64,000 nt of DNA, from positions 27,821 to 91,820 of the forward strand of contig NZ_CGBP01000019.1 in NCBI RefSeq assembly GCF_001053095.1, read 5' to 3'. The notes under the pieces were generated by a model that was given only the letters and a program-made list of their open reading frames with translations, had not been told where the DNA came from and searched no databases. The stretch is from Yersinia similis (GTDB lineage: Bacteria > Pseudomonadota > Gammaproteobacteria > Enterobacterales > Enterobacteriaceae). Positions 29,926-41,636 of the stretch are shown piece after piece. The number at the start of each line of letters is the position of its first letter. The stretch's first letter is position 1. Position numbers and translations under genes: made by a program.

Positions 29926-30171
29926 TCATCCTAAATAAAGAGATTGGCCTGAATAAAAAAAGATTGAACAGTTTACACCGCATGCTTCACAATGTGCGGA
30001 TTCGATTGCGCGGTTTAGTCAAATTCTGTATGATTCGCCGCCTTTGATATAATTTGATATCAAATCCTGTTAACAAGCGTTGCTTATTTTATCAGCGATT
30101 GTTATTTGTCAATCGTGTGGTGTCTAGCGGAACAGGGCTGGATAGCGACACGGCCTAATATAGAGGTTTCC

Positions 30172-30387
30172 ATGAAACAAGGTATCCACCCTAAATACGA
30201 ACAAGTTACTGCTTCTTGCTCTTGCGGTAACGTTATCAAGATCAACTCTACTGTTGGTCATGATCTGAACCTGGACGTGTGCGGCGAATGCCACCCGTTC
30301 TACACTGGCAAGCAGCGTGATGTTGCTTCTGGTGGCCGTGTTGACCGCTTTAACAAACGTTTCAGCGTGCCGGGTGCGAAGAAGTAA
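30172..30387 (+). CDS. rpmE: Ribosomal protein L31 (zinc form)
   Basis: The 71-residue L31 starts at [20 protein letters not shown] (ATG 30172), although the open frame extends upstream. The four zinc ligands are present: Cys16, Cys18, Cys37 and Cys40 (CSC ... CGEC). It is the zinc-binding paralogue, usually replaced under zinc starvation by the Cys-less form encoded elsewhere. A strong terminator follows. Confidence 0.97.
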
Positions 30388-30403
30388 TTATCGCCCGTCA
30401 GAT

Positions 30404-30428
30404 AAAAAGGCGCCTTGGGCGCCTTTTT
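30404..30428 (+). terminator. rpmE terminator
   Basis: AAAAAGGCGCC / GGCGCCTTTTT with a three-base loop, followed by more T residues. Confidence 0.9.
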
Positions 30429-30923
30429 GTTTTTTTTTTTTTGCCAGCGTTAAACCACCTCCTATGGAGGTAGTGATCGTTTTATGGCGGCCGTGATAGC
30501 ATCCGGTCTCATATACCCCATCACTCAACACCCTATTTGGTATACGTGCTATCAAGGCACCAGTACCGCCATCACCTTCTGCCTGAGCTAACAATATGAT
30601 TGAGTATAAACCTATTGGCTATTGTAATATTTTCCCAATCTGAGGAAAGGGATGGGTAAGAAGAGATAAAATAAGTCATTATTAACTGGCTAAATAATAA
30701 ATAAATCTAACAAGTTAATAATGTGGGCCACTTTGTGAGTCTGGCATGATAGATAATAGGTTGGCGACGTCTGATTATTATAATTAAATTTTACGACGCA
30801 TACTCTGATGATTCTTTTGCACGTGAAGAAAAAATGGCTAAGCATGATTGTCATAGTTAGCCATTGTTTGTTGTGTGTAGTAGAAATGTTAATTGTAGTA
30901 GAAACGTTAATTTAGCGAAAAGA
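30429..30923. other. Intergenic stretch, no gene recognised
   Basis: These 495 bases between rpmE and yiaA hold a small palindrome (ACCTCC-tat-GGAGGT near 30458) and AT-rich DNA. Open frames are short and have no family resemblance. Confidence 0.6.
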
Positions 30924-31391
30924 CTAATCTTCAGCTTTCAATTGATCTTTTACTTTTTTGAACAATGAGGCAGATTCAGTATCTGAAGACATTGTGCTGT
31001 CGCGGGTATTTTTTTGTACGGCAATAGCACCAAATAGGGTCATAAAGAACGTCACCCCATAAAAGCCTTTTTCACTCAGAGCTAAAGTAGCATTCCATAG
31101 GCCGACACACAGTAACAGAACGGCTACTATAAACGCGACCCAACATAAACCGTAATAAATTGAAGTGATTGTCATGCCTTCCAACTTATCACGGACGGTT
31201 TTTTGCAAAGAAACGGCGGAGAACAGGCCGAGTATCAATACTGCAAAATAATAGCCTCGTTCATTCAATTGCATATCTGCATTCCACAGACCAATCAGAA
31301 AAATAACAAAACCACCTAATAGCGCCAACCAAGAGGCTGCGGTAAAGGCGGCGGAGGGTTTCGCATAAATTGGGTTCATATTTAAATCCAT
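30924..31391 (-). CDS. yiaA: YiaA-like inner-membrane protein
   Basis: The 155-residue protein has two copies of a two-helix unit: [20 protein letters not shown] + [20 protein letters not shown], then [20 protein letters not shown] + [19 protein letters not shown]. Each copy ends in a VQK/LQK-T-RD motif. This internal duplication is the YiaA/YiaB family pattern; function unknown. In E. coli yiaA is in a different place, so its position beside metJ is a Yersinia arrangement. The start may be Met1 or Met5 (GGA lies seven bases before Met5). Confidence 0.85.
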   Translation of the reverse strand: MDLNMNPIYAKPSAAFTAASWLALLGGFVIFLIGLWNADMQLNERGYYFAVLILGLFSAVSLQKTVRDKLEGMTITSIYYGLCWVAFIVAVLLLCVGLWNATLALSEKGFYGVTFFMTLFGAIAVQKNTRDSTMSSDTESASLFKKVKDQLKAED

Positions 31392-31682
31392 TCATTAAAT
31401 TAGACATCAAATTTTTTAATGGAAAGTTAGTGATATCTAACCATTTAAAAAGTGGTTATATCCCAATAATTCGTAGCAGTAAAATAATAATTGATAATAT
31501 GCTTTTTTATCGAGATATACGCGGAGGGATATTGAATAAGAATGTTCTTATATAACATGCCAATGTGGCTAAGACTATTCTTGATTTATGATTGAATATA
31601 AAGAAGGGAAATACAGGTAACTACCACAGATAATACATTTTTATCTAAACTAAGGCGCTTAGAGCACCTTGATATATTCTGC
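31392..31682. other. Intergenic stretch upstream of yiaA
   Basis: About 290 AT-rich bases precede divergently placed yiaA and the metJ 3' end. No gene or clear element was seen apart from the metJ hairpin that follows. Confidence 0.6.
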
Positions 31683-31716
31683 CACCTGGATTCATGGTGA
31701 TTTATGAACCCAGGTG
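31683..31716 (-). terminator. Hairpin downstream of metJ
   Basis: The stem CACCTGG-a-TTCAT / ATGAA-c-CCAGGTG (12 pairs with one mismatch) lies 12 bases after the metJ stop on the minus strand; the T-run is poor. Confidence 0.6.
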
Positions 31717-31727
31717 ATAGCTGGAAA

Positions 31728-32045
31728 TCAATATTCCCAGGTGTCAGGGTCAACACCCAATTCACGCATTAAAATTTTCGCGGCTTCCGGGATCTCATCA
31801 CTGCGTTCTTTACGCAGGTCTTCATCATTCGGTAGCGGCTGACCAGTAAATGCATGCAAAAAGGCCTCACACAACAATTCACTGTTGGTGGCATGGCGCA
31901 GGTTATTCACCTGACGGCGGGTCCGCTCATCGGTGAGGATTTTTAACACTTTCAACGGAATGGATACCGTGATTTTTTTGACCTGCTCGCTTTTCTTGCC
32001 GTGTTCAGCGTAAGGGCTGACATACTCGCCGTTCCACTCAGCCAT
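31728..32045 (-). CDS. metJ: MetJ, methionine repressor
   Basis: The 105-residue ribbon-helix-helix repressor uses S-adenosylmethionine as co-repressor. The DNA-contacting beta strand [20 protein letters not shown] and the helix-B region [20 protein letters not shown] are fully conserved. It is divergent from metB; met boxes between them imply autoregulation. Confidence 0.98.
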   Translation of the reverse strand: MAEWNGEYVSPYAEHGKKSEQVKKITVSIPLKVLKILTDERTRRQVNNLRHATNSELLCEAFLHAFTGQPLPNDEDLRKERSDEIPEAAKILMRELGVDPDTWEY

Positions 32046-32160
32046 GGGATACCTTAAATTTGTCGGAAAAACACAATATTCTGAAAACTGGCTAATTATG
32101 CCCGATTTTCACTGTTCTCACTAAATAAATGTCGATTTTACTGGATCAATATCACCGAAA

Positions 32161-32264
32161 TACCCTTCGTACTTGCCGTTGTCGCTGCTCTTAGCTCGTC
32201 CGAATCACTGACTTGAGCCAATTCACTCGTTGTTGTGCCACAACGCTAATAACTTTGGATATAA
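32161..32264. repeat. ERIC-like repeat between metJ and metB (diverged)
   Basis: It begins TACCCTTCGTACTTG and ends AACTTTGGATATAAA, with a middle TCGTCCGAATCACTGACTTG, matching the ERIC-like copies elsewhere in the window but with more changes. It lies upstream of the met boxes. Confidence 0.5.
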
Positions 32265-32340
32265 AAATCACGTTGCATATAAAACCTCTATAATTTTAGC
32301 GGTTATTATTCCATTGCTCAATCTATACGCAAAGAAGTTT

Positions 32341-32380
32341 AGATGTCCAGATGTATTGACGTCCGTAATTTGTGCGTCTA
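32341..32380 (+). promoter_or_regulatory. MetJ operator: five tandem met boxes before metB
   Basis: Five adjoining 8-mers resemble AGACGTCT: AGATGTCC, AGATGTAT, TGACGTCC, GTAATTTG and TGCGTCTA. The array lies 44 bases before the metB start and shares the intergenic region with metJ. Confidence 0.85.
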
Positions 32381-32423
32381 CTCTGGCGTAACATTTTCTC
32401 GATCCCGGCTGGTGGAAATCAAT

Positions 32424-33584
32424 ATGACGCGTAAACAGGCAACAATAGCAGTCCGTAGCGGGTTGAATGATGACGAGCAATACGGCTGCGTTGTCCCCCC
32501 GATTCACCTTTCCAGTACTTACAATTTCATCGATTTTAATCAGCCGCGCACGCATGACTATTCACGTCGTGGTAATCCAACGCGTGATGTTGTCCAGCGG
32601 GCGCTGGCTGAATTGGAAGGGGGGGCTGGTGCCGTCATGACTAGCAGCGGGATGTCGGCGATTCATTTGGTTTGCACCACATTCTTGCAGCCGGGTGACC
32701 TACTCGTCGCCCCACATGACTGCTACGGTGGCAGTTACCGTTTATTTGACAGCTTGAGCAAGCGTGGTGCGTATCGGGTGCTGTTTGTTGATCAGGGCGA
32801 TGAAGCAGCACTGGACCGCGCATTGGCGGAGAAACCGAAGTTGGTCTTGATTGAAACACCGAGTAATCCATTGCTACGGGTTGTTGATATTGCCGCCATC
32901 TGCCAAGCCGCACGTGCTGCTGGTGCACTGACGGTTTGTGATAACACCTTCCTCAGCCCAGCCTTACAGCAGCCTCTCTCTCTCGGGGCCGACTTAGTGG
33001 TGCACTCCTGTACCAAATATCTAAATGGTCACTCTGATGTGGTGGCTGGCGCTGTTATTGCGAAAGATCCAGAACTGGCCGTCGAGCTGGCATGGTGGGC
33101 AAATAATATCGGTGTAACTGGTGCTGCGTTTGACAGCTATCTACTCCTTCGCGGTTTACGCACGTTATCACCACGTATGGCTCAACAGCAGCGTAATGCG
33201 GATGACATTGTTCGTTATTTACAGCAACAGCCTTTAGTAAAAAAGCTGTATCATCCTTCCCTGCCACAACATCCCGGCCACGAAATAGCCTGCCGTCAGC
33301 AATCAGGTTTTGGTGCAATGCTCAGTTTTGAGCTGGATGGTGATGAGCAGGTCATGCGCCGTTTCCTTTCTGCCCTTGAGCTATTTACCTTGGCAGAGTC
33401 TTTGGGGGGTGTAGAAAGCCTGATTTCCCATGCAGCGACCATGACCCACGCGGGTATGGCGGTAGAAGCGCGTATTGCCGCAGGCATTACTGATAGTTTG
33501 TTGCGTATTTCCGTGGGTATTGAAGACAGTGAAGATTTGATTGCTGATTTAGACAATGCGTTCCAATTGGCAGTAACGAGGTAA
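32424..33584 (+). CDS. metB: MetB, cystathionine gamma-synthase
   Basis: The 386-residue PLP enzyme joins O-succinylhomoserine and cysteine to cystathionine in methionine synthesis. The start is ATG 32424 (MTRKQATIAVRSGLNDDEQY), as the 27 upstream codons of the open frame overlap the operator. The PLP lysine lies in HSCTKYLNGHSDVVAG; other active-site motifs are SSTYNF, SRRGNPTRD and VESLISHAATMTHAGM. It is followed after two bases by metL, so the pair is coupled. Confidence 0.97.
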   Translation: MTRKQATIAVRSGLNDDEQYGCVVPPIHLSSTYNFIDFNQPRTHDYSRRGNPTRDVVQRALAELEGGAGAVMTSSGMSAIHLVCTTFLQPGDLLVAPHDCYGGSYRLFDSLSKRGAYRVLFVDQGDEAALDRALAEKPKLVLIETPSNPLLRVVDIAAICQAARAAGALTVCDNTFLSPALQQPLSLGADLVVHSCTKYLNGHSDVVAGAVIAKDPELAVELAWWANNIGVTGAAFDSYLLLRGLRTLSPRMAQQQRNADDIVRYLQQQPLVKKLYHPSLPQHPGHEIACRQQSGFGAMLSFELDGDEQVMRRFLSALELFTLAESLGGVESLISHAATMTHAGMAVEARIAAGITDSLLRISVGIEDSEDLIADLDNAFQLAVTR

Positions 33585-33586
33585 GC

Positions 33587-36022
33587 ATGAATGCAACAGC
33601 GGTAGCAGCGGCGGCAACGGGCCGTCAACTGCATAAATTTGGTGGCAGTAGCCTTGCAGATGTGAAGTGTTATCTACGGGTGGCTAATATTATGGCCAAC
33701 TACAGCCACCCCGGCGATCTCATGGTAGTGTCTGCTGCCGGGAGCACGACGAATCAGTTGATCAGTTGGTTGAAACTCAGTCAAAACGACCGTCTTTCTG
33801 CTCATCAGGTACAGCAAAGTCTGCGTCGTTATCAACACGATCTGATTAATGGCTTATTGCCTCCAGAAATGGCAGAGCCATTAATCAGTGAGTTTATCCA
33901 TGATTTAGAGCGCCTGGCGGGTTTGCTGGATAATAAAATTGATGATGTGATTTATGCCGAAGTGGTTGGTCATGGTGAAATTTGGTCAGCCCGCTTGATG
34001 TCCGCACTACTGAATAAGCTGGATATGGACGCCGTCTGGCTTGACGCCCGCCGTTTCCTGCGTGCAGAGCGTGCAGCGCAACCACAAATTGATGAAAGCC
34101 GCTCTTACCCGCTACTGCAACAATTAATGGCCCAACACCCTCACCAGCGTTTGGTGGTAACTGGGTTTATCTCGCGTAATGAGGCGGGCGACACGGTTTT
34201 GCTTGGTCGTAATGGCAGTGACTATTCGGCGACGCAGGTCGGGGCACTGGCCGGAGCCGAACGTGTCACCATCTGGAGTGATGTTGCTGGGGTGTACAGC
34301 GCCGATCCACGTAAAGTGAAGGACGCTTGCCTGCTACCGTTATTGCGGTTGGATGAAGCCAGTGAGCTGGCCCGCCTGGCAGCACCGGTGTTACATACCC
34401 GCACATTACAACCGGTTTCTGGTAGTGACATCGATCTGCAATTACGTTGCAGTTATCAGCCGGAGCAGGGGTCAACCCGTATTGAACGTGTGCTGGCCTC
34501 GGGATCGGGTGCCAAGATTGTGACCAGCCACGATGATGTCTGCCTCATTGAATTGCAGATTGCCAGTCACCATGATTTCTCGTCGGCGCAGAAAGAGATC
34601 GATCTACTGCTCAAACGTGCACAAATAAAGCCACTGGCTACCGGTATTCACCCTGATCGTAACCTGTTGCAACTTTGCTATACCTCAGAGGTGGTTAACA
34701 GCGCCCTACGGGTGTTAGAAGATGCCGCTCTGCCGGGGAAACTCTCTCTGCGCGAAGGGCTAGCATTGGTCGCACTGGTGGGGGCGGGTGTGAGCAAGAA
34801 CCCACTGCACAGTCACCGTTTCTATCAGCAGTTGAAAGATCAGCCGGTTGAGTTTATCTGGCAGGCCGAAGACGGTATCAGTATGGTGGCCGTTCTGCGC
34901 CTTGGGCCGACTGAACACCTGATTCAGGGGTTGCACCAGTCGTTGTTCCGGGCGGAAAAACGTATCGGTCTGATGCTATTTGGCAAAGGCAACATTGGTG
35001 CCCGCTGGCTGGAGCTATTTTCCCGTGAGCAGAAGAGTATTTCGGCCCGCAGTGGCTTTGAATTTGTGCTAGCCGGAGTGGTCGATAGCCGCCGTAGTTT
35101 GCTGAGTTACGATGGCTTGGATGCCAGCCGGACACTGGCATTTTACAACGATGAAGCCAAAGAACAGGATGAAGAATCCCTATTCTTGTGGATGCGTGCC
35201 CATCCGTTTGACGACTTGGTGGTGCTGGATGTGACCGCCAGTCAATCGCTCGCAGATCAATATCTGGATTTTGCCAGTTATGGTTTCCACGTTATCAGCG
35301 CGAACAAACTAGCGGGGGCTTCAAGCAGCAATAATTACCGCCAAATCCGCGATGCGTTTGCGAAAACTGGCCGGCACTGGTTGTATAACGCCACGGTAGG
35401 CGCGGGGTTACCGGTTAACCATACGGTGCGTGATCTGCGTGACAGTGGCGACAGTATCTTAGCGATAAGCGGCATTTTCTCTGGCACGCTCTCTTGGTTA
35501 TTCCTGCAATTTGATGGTTCAGTACCTTTTACCGAGCTGGTGGATCAAGCCTGGCAGCAAGGTCTGACAGAACCTGACCCACGGGTCGATCTCTCTGGTC
35601 AGGATGTAATGCGTAAGTTGGTGATTTTAGCCCGTGAAGCGGGTTACGACATCGAACCGAATCAGGTTCGAGTGGAATCATTGGTGCCTGCTGGTGCAGA
35701 GAGTGGGTCGGTTGATCAATTCTTTGAAAACGGTGAGGCATTAAATCAGCAAATGATTCAGCGCTTAGAAGCTGCAAAGGAGATGGGTTTGGTATTACGC
35801 TACGTGGCACGCTTTGATGCTAATGGTAAGGCGCGGGTGGGCGTTGAAGCGGTACGTACCGACCATCCGTTGGCGTCTTTGCTACCGTGCGATAACGTTT
35901 TTGCTATTGAGAGCCGCTGGTATCGTGATAATCCATTGGTGATTCGCGGCCCAGGCGCTGGCCGTGATGTGACCGCTGGGGCGATTCAATCTGATTTAAA
36001 TCGCCTATCACAACTGTTGTAA
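33587..36022 (+). CDS. metL: MetL, aspartokinase II-homoserine dehydrogenase II
   Basis: The 811-residue fusion has an N-terminal aspartokinase (LHKFGGSSLADVKCYL, GRNGSDYSATQVGAL) and, after a central ACT-like linker, a C-terminal homoserine dehydrogenase (MLFGKGNIGARWLELFSREQ, SANKLAGASSSNNYRQIRDA, ATVGAGLPVNHTVRDL). It catalyses the first and third steps of the aspartate pathway toward methionine. Its expression is set by MetJ through metB. Confidence 0.98.
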   Translation: MNATAVAAAATGRQLHKFGGSSLADVKCYLRVANIMANYSHPGDLMVVSAAGSTTNQLISWLKLSQNDRLSAHQVQQSLRRYQHDLINGLLPPEMAEPLISEFIHDLERLAGLLDNKIDDVIYAEVVGHGEIWSARLMSALLNKLDMDAVWLDARRFLRAERAAQPQIDESRSYPLLQQLMAQHPHQRLVVTGFISRNEAGDTVLLGRNGSDYSATQVGALAGAERVTIWSDVAGVYSADPRKVKDACLLPLLRLDEASELARLAAPVLHTRTLQPVSGSDIDLQLRCSYQPEQGSTRIERVLASGSGAKIVTSHDDVCLIELQIASHHDFSSAQKEIDLLLKRAQIKPLATGIHPDRNLLQLCYTSEVVNSALRVLEDAALPGKLSLREGLALVALVGAGVSKNPLHSHRFYQQLKDQPVEFIWQAEDGISMVAVLRLGPTEHLIQGLHQSLFRAEKRIGLMLFGKGNIGARWLELFSREQKSISARSGFEFVLAGVVDSRRSLLSYDGLDASRTLAFYNDEAKEQDEESLFLWMRAHPFDDLVVLDVTASQSLADQYLDFASYGFHVISANKLAGASSSNNYRQIRDAFAKTGRHWLYNATVGAGLPVNHTVRDLRDSGDSILAISGIFSGTLSWLFLQFDGSVPFTELVDQAWQQGLTEPDPRVDLSGQDVMRKLVILAREAGYDIEPNQVRVESLVPAGAESGSVDQFFENGEALNQQMIQRLEAAKEMGLVLRYVARFDANGKARVGVEAVRTDHPLASLLPCDNVFAIESRWYRDNPLVIRGPGAGRDVTAGAIQSDLNRLSQLL

Positions 36023-36178
36023 TCTGCTGCTATTCGCCTCTTCTACTCTGCGCAGGAGAGGCGCAATCCCCTGCTAATCACCAATATGAATTTTTCACGT
36101 ATTGCGTGTGAATATTAATCATCACCCTAAATCCATTTAAACATTGACACTTTAGCCAACTTCCGTCATTTTCTATTT

Positions 36179-36202
36179 AGACGTCTAAACGTATAGACGC
36201 TC
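36179..36202 (+). promoter_or_regulatory. MetJ operator before metF
   Basis: Three adjoining met boxes, AGACGTCT (perfect), AAACGTAT and AGACGCTC, lie 53 bases before the metF start. Confidence 0.85.
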
Positions 36203-36249
36203 ATAAGTAATGACAAATAACATAAGTCGTCATAACGGCAATGGAGTAA

Positions 36250-37140
<891 letters not shown>

Positions 37141-37235
37141 TTTTTTAAAGGGGGGAAGGGGAATGTTTTTAATCTCCTCACCCTCACCCCAAAAATACCA
37201 AAAGATAACTGGGGGAATCTCTTCCCCCCTAAATC

Positions 37236-39872
37236 CTAACCGGTATTCCGCATCCCCGCGGCCACACCGGCAATGGTTACCATCAACGCCTGTTCAACAC
37301 AGGCATCAGGGTGCTCTTGCTGGCGTGAACGGTGCAACAGCTCGGCTTGCAGTACGTTTAATGGATCGGTGTACACGTTACGCAACGCGATGGACTCGGC
37401 AATCCATGGCAAGTCAGCCATCAAATGGTCATCGTTGGCGATAGCCAACACCACTTTAATATCAGCTGCCAGTTGGTCACGTAGTTGCTGACCTAATGGC
37501 CACAGCGATTTATCCACTAAACGCTGATCATAATATTCTGCCAGCCACAAATCGGCTTTGGCGAAGACCATCTCCAGCATACCAATGCGGGTCGAGAAGA
37601 ACGGCCAGTCACGGCACATGGTAGCGAGTACATCTCGCTTACCTGCATCGATCGCTTTCTGCAAACCCGCACCGGCACCTAACCAGGCAGGGAGCATCAG
37701 ACGGTTTTGTGTCCAGGCGAAAATCCATGGGATCGCCCGCAGACTTTCTACTCCACCGTTCGGGCGGCGTTTGGCTGGGCGAGAACCCAATGGCAGCTTG
37801 CCTAATTCCAATTCCGGCGTCGCAGAACGGAAGTAACGGACGAACTCTGGGTTTTCACGAACGTAGCCGCGATACATGTCGCAAGAGGCGTCTGACAGCA
37901 GATCCATCACTTCAATCCACTCTTTCTTCGGCTCTGGCGGCGGTAGCAGATTGGCTTCCAGAATCGCACCTGCGTACAGCGCCAGGCTGCTGATAGTGAC
38001 TTCCGGTAGCCCAAACTTAAAGCGAATCATCTCGCCTTGTTCGGTAACCCGTAAGCCGCCTTTCAGACTGCCTGGAGGCTGAGAGAGCAATGCCGCATGG
38101 GCTGGCGCACCGCCACGACCGATAGACCCCCCACGGCCATGGAACAATGTCAGCATAATACCGGCTTTCTCACAGGTTTTAATCAGTGCATCCTGCGCCC
38201 GGTATTGTGCCCACGAGGCCGCCATAACACCGGCGTCTTTTGCCGAGTCAGAATAGCCAATCATCACCATCTGCTTGCCTTGGATCAGGCCACGATACCA
38301 ATCGATACCCAGTAACTGGGTCATGACATCGTCAGCGTTGTTCAGGTCATCGAGGGTCTCGAATAGCGGGGCGACAGGTAGAGTGAATGGGCAACCCGCT
38401 TCTTTCAGTAACAAATGTACAGCCAGCACGTCTGACGGCACTTTCGCCATGGAGATAACATAAGCAGCGATAGAACCTTGCGGTGCTTCAGCAATCACCC
38501 GACAGGTTTCCAGCACTTCTTGTGTCTCGGCGCTAGGCTCCCATTTTAGAGGAACCAGTGGGCGCTTGGAGTTCAGCTCGCGTACCAGGAAAGCTTGCTT
38601 GTCCGATTCAGACCAACTCTCATAATCGCCAAGACCCAGATAACGGGTCAGCTCCGCGATAGCATCAGTATGACGGGTACTTTCCTGACGCACATCAATG
38701 CGCACCAATGGCACACCAAAACAACGCACGCGGCGCAGGGTATCCAACAACTGGCCGTTGGCGATGATTTCCATGCCACAGGCTTTCAGCGACTGATAAC
38801 AGGCATAAAGCGGTTCCCACAGTTGGTCATTACTGACCAGTAAATCGTGTGGTGGTAATACGCGCTCGCCCTTCAGGCGCGCTTCCAGATAAGTCTGGGT
38901 ATTGGTCAATTGGGTACGAACGTTCTTCATCAGTTGGCGATAAGGTTCGAGTACCTCTTCACCACCGGCTAACTCACGTAACTCCGGGGTACATTCCGAC
39001 ATAGAAAGTTCAGACACCAGTACCTGAATATCACGCAGGAATAAATCGGTGGCTTTCCAACGGCTGAGTAGCAGCACATGGCGAGTAATTTCAGCCGTTA
39101 CATTCGGGTTACCATCGCGGTCACCGCCCATCCATGAGGTAAAGCGAATAGGTACCGCTTCCACCGGTAGACGGTAATCAAGGGAGTTCTCTAACTGCTC
39201 GTTAAACTCACGCAAAAATGCAGGGACACCTTCCCACAGGCTGTTCTCCACGACGGCAAAGCCCCATTTGGCTTCATCAACAGGCGATGGGCGCAGTTTG
39301 CGAATTTCGTCGGTATGCCACGATTGTGCAACTAACTGCCGTAAACGACGCATGATTTTGTTGCGTTCGTAATCGGCTAAATCATTGTGATCCAACTGAC
39401 TTAGGCAGGTATTCACTTCAACCAGTTTATGGATCAACGTGCGACGGGTAATTTCGGTTGGGTGGGCAGTCAAAACCAACTCAATCGACAAATCGTCAAC
39501 CGCGCTGCGCATATCTTGATCGCTCAGCTTCTTATCTTTTAAGCGGGTAAATAGTTGAGCCAGAGCTTCCGGATTACTCGCGGCTTCACCATGTGGTGAA
39601 ATACTATGGTATTGCTCTGCCGTATTCGTCAGATTAAGGAATTGGCTAAAGGCACGGGCGACCGGCAGTAGCTCATCGTTGGAAAGATTTTGCAGTGTGG
39701 TCAGTAATTCTTGACGGCTTGCTTCATTACCCGCACGCGAAGATTTGGATAATTTCCGGATGGTTTCTACTCTATCAAGAATGTGCTCTCCCAACGCTTC
39801 CTTGATGGTGTCTCCGAGTAGTGTGCCGAGCATACTGACGTTACTTCGCATTGCGGAATATTGTTCGTTCAT
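37236..39872 (-). CDS. ppc: Phosphoenolpyruvate carboxylase
   Basis: The 878-residue enzyme carboxylates PEP to oxaloacetate, refilling the TCA cycle. Signature segments: [14 protein letters not shown] with the catalytic His near residue 138, [14 protein letters not shown], the [20 protein letters not shown] loop, [17 protein letters not shown] and the C-terminal RNTG, all of which are catalytic or allosteric. It stands between metF (convergent) and argE (same strand), as in E. coli. Confidence 0.98.
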   Translation of the reverse strand: MNEQYSAMRSNVSMLGTLLGDTIKEALGEHILDRVETIRKLSKSSRAGNEASRQELLTTLQNLSNDELLPVARAFSQFLNLTNTAEQYHSISPHGEAASNPEALAQLFTRLKDKKLSDQDMRSAVDDLSIELVLTAHPTEITRRTLIHKLVEVNTCLSQLDHNDLADYERNKIMRRLRQLVAQSWHTDEIRKLRPSPVDEAKWGFAVVENSLWEGVPAFLREFNEQLENSLDYRLPVEAVPIRFTSWMGGDRDGNPNVTAEITRHVLLLSRWKATDLFLRDIQVLVSELSMSECTPELRELAGGEEVLEPYRQLMKNVRTQLTNTQTYLEARLKGERVLPPHDLLVSNDQLWEPLYACYQSLKACGMEIIANGQLLDTLRRVRCFGVPLVRIDVRQESTRHTDAIAELTRYLGLGDYESWSESDKQAFLVRELNSKRPLVPLKWEPSAETQEVLETCRVIAEAPQGSIAAYVISMAKVPSDVLAVHLLLKEAGCPFTLPVAPLFETLDDLNNADDVMTQLLGIDWYRGLIQGKQMVMIGYSDSAKDAGVMAASWAQYRAQDALIKTCEKAGIMLTLFHGRGGSIGRGGAPAHAALLSQPPGSLKGGLRVTEQGEMIRFKFGLPEVTISSLALYAGAILEANLLPPPEPKKEWIEVMDLLSDASCDMYRGYVRENPEFVRYFRSATPELELGKLPLGSRPAKRRPNGGVESLRAIPWIFAWTQNRLMLPAWLGAGAGLQKAIDAGKRDVLATMCRDWPFFSTRIGMLEMVFAKADLWLAEYYDQRLVDKSLWPLGQQLRDQLAADIKVVLAIANDDHLMADLPWIAESIALRNVYTDPLNVLQAELLHRSRQQEHPDACVEQALMVTIAGVAAGMRNTG

Positions 39873-39889
39873 ATGACCCCTGACCTATT

Positions 39890-40026
39890 TATCCTTCGTG
39901 TTTGAAGCCGCAGGATTGCTAGCTATGTTCACTCACCCGAATTACCTGTCGTTGATCTTACTTAAATAAACACATCGGGATTCATTCACTTGCTGTCTAC
40001 CTACAACGCCAACTACGTTGAATATA
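39890..40026. repeat. ERIC-like repeat upstream of ppc
   Basis: ATCCTTCGTGTTTGAAGCCG, then TTCACTCACCCGAATTACC, ACATCGGGATTCATTCACTTG and TTGAATATACGA give the full-length ERIC-like pattern, in the same orientation as the 27600 copy. It lies 17 bases upstream of the ppc start, so it may sit within the ppc leader. The rest of the 350-base ppc-argE gap (to 40222) shows no gene. Confidence 0.65.
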
Positions 40027-40222
40027 CGATTTCTTTTTGTAAATTAGTTTCACCTAAAAGGCAGAGATGGACAACTCCACTCGCCACGTTCAATTCCATA
40101 CCCCAATTGACACTATTTTCAGTAAAAAAACATCAATTTTAGGGATATTTCTGAAATTTAATTACTGAGGTTAGATTATCAGTCTGGCTTATCGGCAATA
40201 TTGATCACCTACCCCATTATAG

Positions 40223-41392
40223 TTACTTCCGCTGGCAGAAGTGGTCAACTAGCTGACCAATAAGCTCACGTGTTGGTTCGATAAAGGCCATATCAATAAA
40301 TTCATCTGGCTGATGTGCCTGATTAATCGAACCTGGCCCCAGCACCAATGTCGGACAGACTTGCTGAATAAAAGGGGCTTCGGTGCAATAGTTCACCACC
40401 GCAGTGCGCTCACCGAGCAGTTTCTCGATCACGCCGACCATATGATGGTCTGTTGGGCACTCATAGCCAGGGATCGGAGGGTGCAATTCATCAATGTTCA
40501 GGCGGCCCGGCCAGCGTTGACTCACGGGTTCCAGCGCTTCGGTCATTAACTCATTCAAATCACTTAATGTCAGGCCTGGCAACGGCCGGATATCCATATG
40601 TAATTCACAACACGCACAGATACGGTTTGCTGCATCACCGCCATTAATATGACCAAAATTCATGGTGGGATAAGGAATGGTAAATGCCGGATTGTGATAG
40701 CGCTCTTGCAGCGTGGTACGCAGCGCCATCAATTGCGTAATAGATTCATGCATCAGATCAATGGCATTAACACCCCGGGCCGGATCACTGGAGTGCCCAG
40801 ACTGGCCAGTAATGCGGATGGCGTTGGAAATATGGCCTTTGTGCGCCCGTACGGGTTGCAGTGAGGTTGGCTCGCCGATAATCGCGAAGTCAGGGCGTAA
40901 TTGGGTATTCGCGGCAAAATAACGCGCACCTGCCATGGTGGTCTCTTCATCGGCAGTTGCCAAAATATAGAGCGGTTTGGTCAACTTGCTGGCATCAATA
41001 TCGCGCACCGCATCCAGAATAAAAGCAAAAAAGCCTTTCATATCTGCGGTACCCAAGCCATAGAGTTTATGGTCATGCTCGGTCAAGGTGAAGGGATCGC
41101 GGGTCCAGCGCCCTTCATCGTAAGGGACAGTATCGGTATGACCCGCCAGCAATAACCCGCCATGACCTTCCCCGTTTTCATTTTCGCCAATGCTGGCTAA
41201 CAGGTTAAATTTGTGGCGAGTATCAGGCACCGGCTGGATCTCGACGCGAAAACCCAGGTCTGCAAACCATCCGGCTAACAAATTGATTAATGCCTCATTA
41301 CTTTGGTCGAGGGCACTATCAGCGGCGCTGATCGAAGGCGTTGCAATTAACGCCCGGTACAGCTCAATAAATGGAGGTAATTTCATCTTCAC
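40223..41392 (-). CDS. argE: ArgE, acetylornithine deacetylase
   Basis: The 389-residue M20-family zinc amidohydrolase releases ornithine from N-acetylornithine. Metal ligands and catalytic acids appear in [37 protein letters not shown] and IGEPTSL, with [11 protein letters not shown] and HQPDEF completing the site. Six residues longer than E. coli ArgE, partly in the loop [12 protein letters not shown]. Divergent from argCBH with ArgR sites between. Confidence 0.97.
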   Translation of the reverse strand: MKMKLPPFIELYRALIATPSISAADSALDQSNEALINLLAGWFADLGFRVEIQPVPDTRHKFNLLASIGENENGEGHGGLLLAGHTDTVPYDEGRWTRDPFTLTEHDHKLYGLGTADMKGFFAFILDAVRDIDASKLTKPLYILATADEETTMAGARYFAANTQLRPDFAIIGEPTSLQPVRAHKGHISNAIRITGQSGHSSDPARGVNAIDLMHESITQLMALRTTLQERYHNPAFTIPYPTMNFGHINGGDAANRICACCELHMDIRPLPGLTLSDLNELMTEALEPVSQRWPGRLNIDELHPPIPGYECPTDHHMVGVIEKLLGERTAVVNYCTEAPFIQQVCPTLVLGPGSINQAHQPDEFIDMAFIEPTRELIGQLVDHFCQRK

Positions 41393-41416
41393 TGTTGACA
41401 GCCTTTGGTTAGGATA

Positions 41417-41455
41417 GTATCAATATTCATGCAGTAATTATGAATAAAAATACAG
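41417..41455. promoter_or_regulatory. Pair of ARG boxes between argE and argC
   Basis: Two 18-base sites, GTATCAATATTCATGCAG (41417-41434) and TTATGAATAAAAATACAG (41438-41455), are three bases apart. Both resemble the ArgR consensus TnTGAATWWWWATTCAnW, and a three-base gap is the usual spacing of paired boxes. It should repress both divergent units. Confidence 0.75.
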
Positions 41456-41636
41456 TAAGCTTGAGCGAAAGGGAACCTAAACTGACCCTTAAATTCACGG
41501 AAATGTCAACGCTCAATCATGTGGGGGAACAGTAAACCTTGCTGAGAACCCGAATACCAGTTTTGACTATTTATGTTTTTATATGCATAGGCTTTTATTG
41601 ACATAAATAAAAATACTCAGAAGGTGAACTGAACCC

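Noticed and set aside
30388..30594. 68-codon minus-strand frame behind rpmE
   Set aside because: It starts in the intergenic stretch and reads through the rpmE terminator (poly-Lys from the T-run); no support for a gene.
32343..32423. Upstream start for metB at 32343
   Set aside because: Those 27 codons overlap the met-box operator, and family members begin at MTRKQATIAV, ATG 32424.
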